Origin: Anaerolineae bacterium
Lineage (GTDB): Bacteria; Chloroflexota; Anaerolineae; Aggregatilineales; Phototrophicaceae
Reading direction: 5' to 3'
NCBI GenBank assembly: GCA_028284565.1
Contig: JANQRM010000584.1
Coordinates: forward strand, 1 to 5,733
DNA length: 5,733 bases
Below the pieces are notes generated by a model. That model was not told the DNA's origin, did no database searches, and saw only the letters and a list, made by a program, of their open reading frames with translations. Positions 5,630-5,733 of this stretch are shown here, one piece after another. The translations under genes were made by a program, and so were the position numbers. The first letter of the stretch is position 1. Each line of letters begins with the position of its first letter.

Positions 5630-5733
5630 TGCAGATAACCATATCTGACTCGGCGCGTGAGTATGAGGCGGTGAAAACGGCGGTTGATCGAGCTGTGCTT
5701 GCTGTCTTGCAATCTGGTCGGTATGTGCTGGAC
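5629..5733 (+). CDS. Start of a probable DegT/DnrJ/EryC1/StrS-family aminotransferase, cut by window edge
   Basis: An ATG overlaps the preceding TAA as TAATG, a sign of translational coupling, with GGGAG at 5613-5617 a little far upstream. The frame is open for 35 codons to the end of the window: MQITISDSAREYEAVKTAVD, then RAVLAVLQSGRYVLD. The pattern 'a helix of about 15 residues, then vL.SGrYvL' is what precedes the GPEV...FE motif in PLP-dependent sugar aminotransferases of this family. That motif would fall just past the edge, so the assignment is provisional. The existence of the coding frame is more certain than its product. ATPase subunits usually follow DppC and this is not the beginning of one. 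Confidence 0.58.
   Translation, partial: MQITISDSAREYEAVKTAVDRAVLAVLQSGRYVLD

Overview
The window reads as one strand-coherent stretch of bacterial chromosome, with every convincing gene on the + strand. By eye the base composition is slightly AT-rich. It holds the 3' part of an amidase gene, a long regulatory gap, an Lrp/AsnC-type regulator, and the start of an ABC-importer operon. The combination of signal-peptide-bearing family-5 solute-binding proteins with C-termini of the 'NVRP' type, TTGACA-type promoters and dense ABC-importer operons is reminiscent of Chloroflexota (Anaerolineae-like). This taxonomic guess is an inference from protein style only.

Layout. Positions 1-780: acetamidase/formamidase family enzyme, open at the left edge. 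Positions 781-1278: about 500 bp without a gene, with several inverted repeats, a cluster of phased short repeats and a very good sigma-70 promoter (TTGACA, 17 bp, TATTCT with extended -10) whose -35 box is overlapped by a 7-3-7 dyad. Positions 1279-1755: Lrp/AsnC family regulator. Positions 1756-1954: leader region with hairpins. Positions 1955-3631: exported solute-binding protein. Positions 3709-4680 and 4688-5629: the two DppB/DppC-type permeases. Position 5629 to the right edge: the first 35 codons of a gene that looks like a DegT/DnrJ/EryC1/StrS-family aminotransferase. From the binding protein onward the genes are tightly spaced and probably form one operon.

The most striking object is the binding protein. 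Its segments are in the wrong order for the SBP_bac_5 (DppA/OppA) family. The signal peptide is followed at once by the block that normally forms the C-terminal part of the family, ending at the usual C-terminal 'LNVRP'. Only then comes the block that normally begins the mature protein, with the AESW / FHDG / TAEDV signature. The protein stops where the C-terminal block should begin. This is the pattern of a circular permutation. After its TAA stop the same frame stays open for 26 more codons and ends in a TGA that forms an ATGA overlap with the first permease start. This suggests that the ORF once ran, or sometimes runs, to 3712. The extra codons look like the beginning of a second C-terminal block, as a duplication-and-trimming origin would leave behind.

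Working together (inference): the importer probably takes up a peptide or amide-like solute, the Lrp-type protein may sense an amino acid and control itself and the importer, and the amidase could release ammonia from an imported amide. No ATPase gene is seen within the window.
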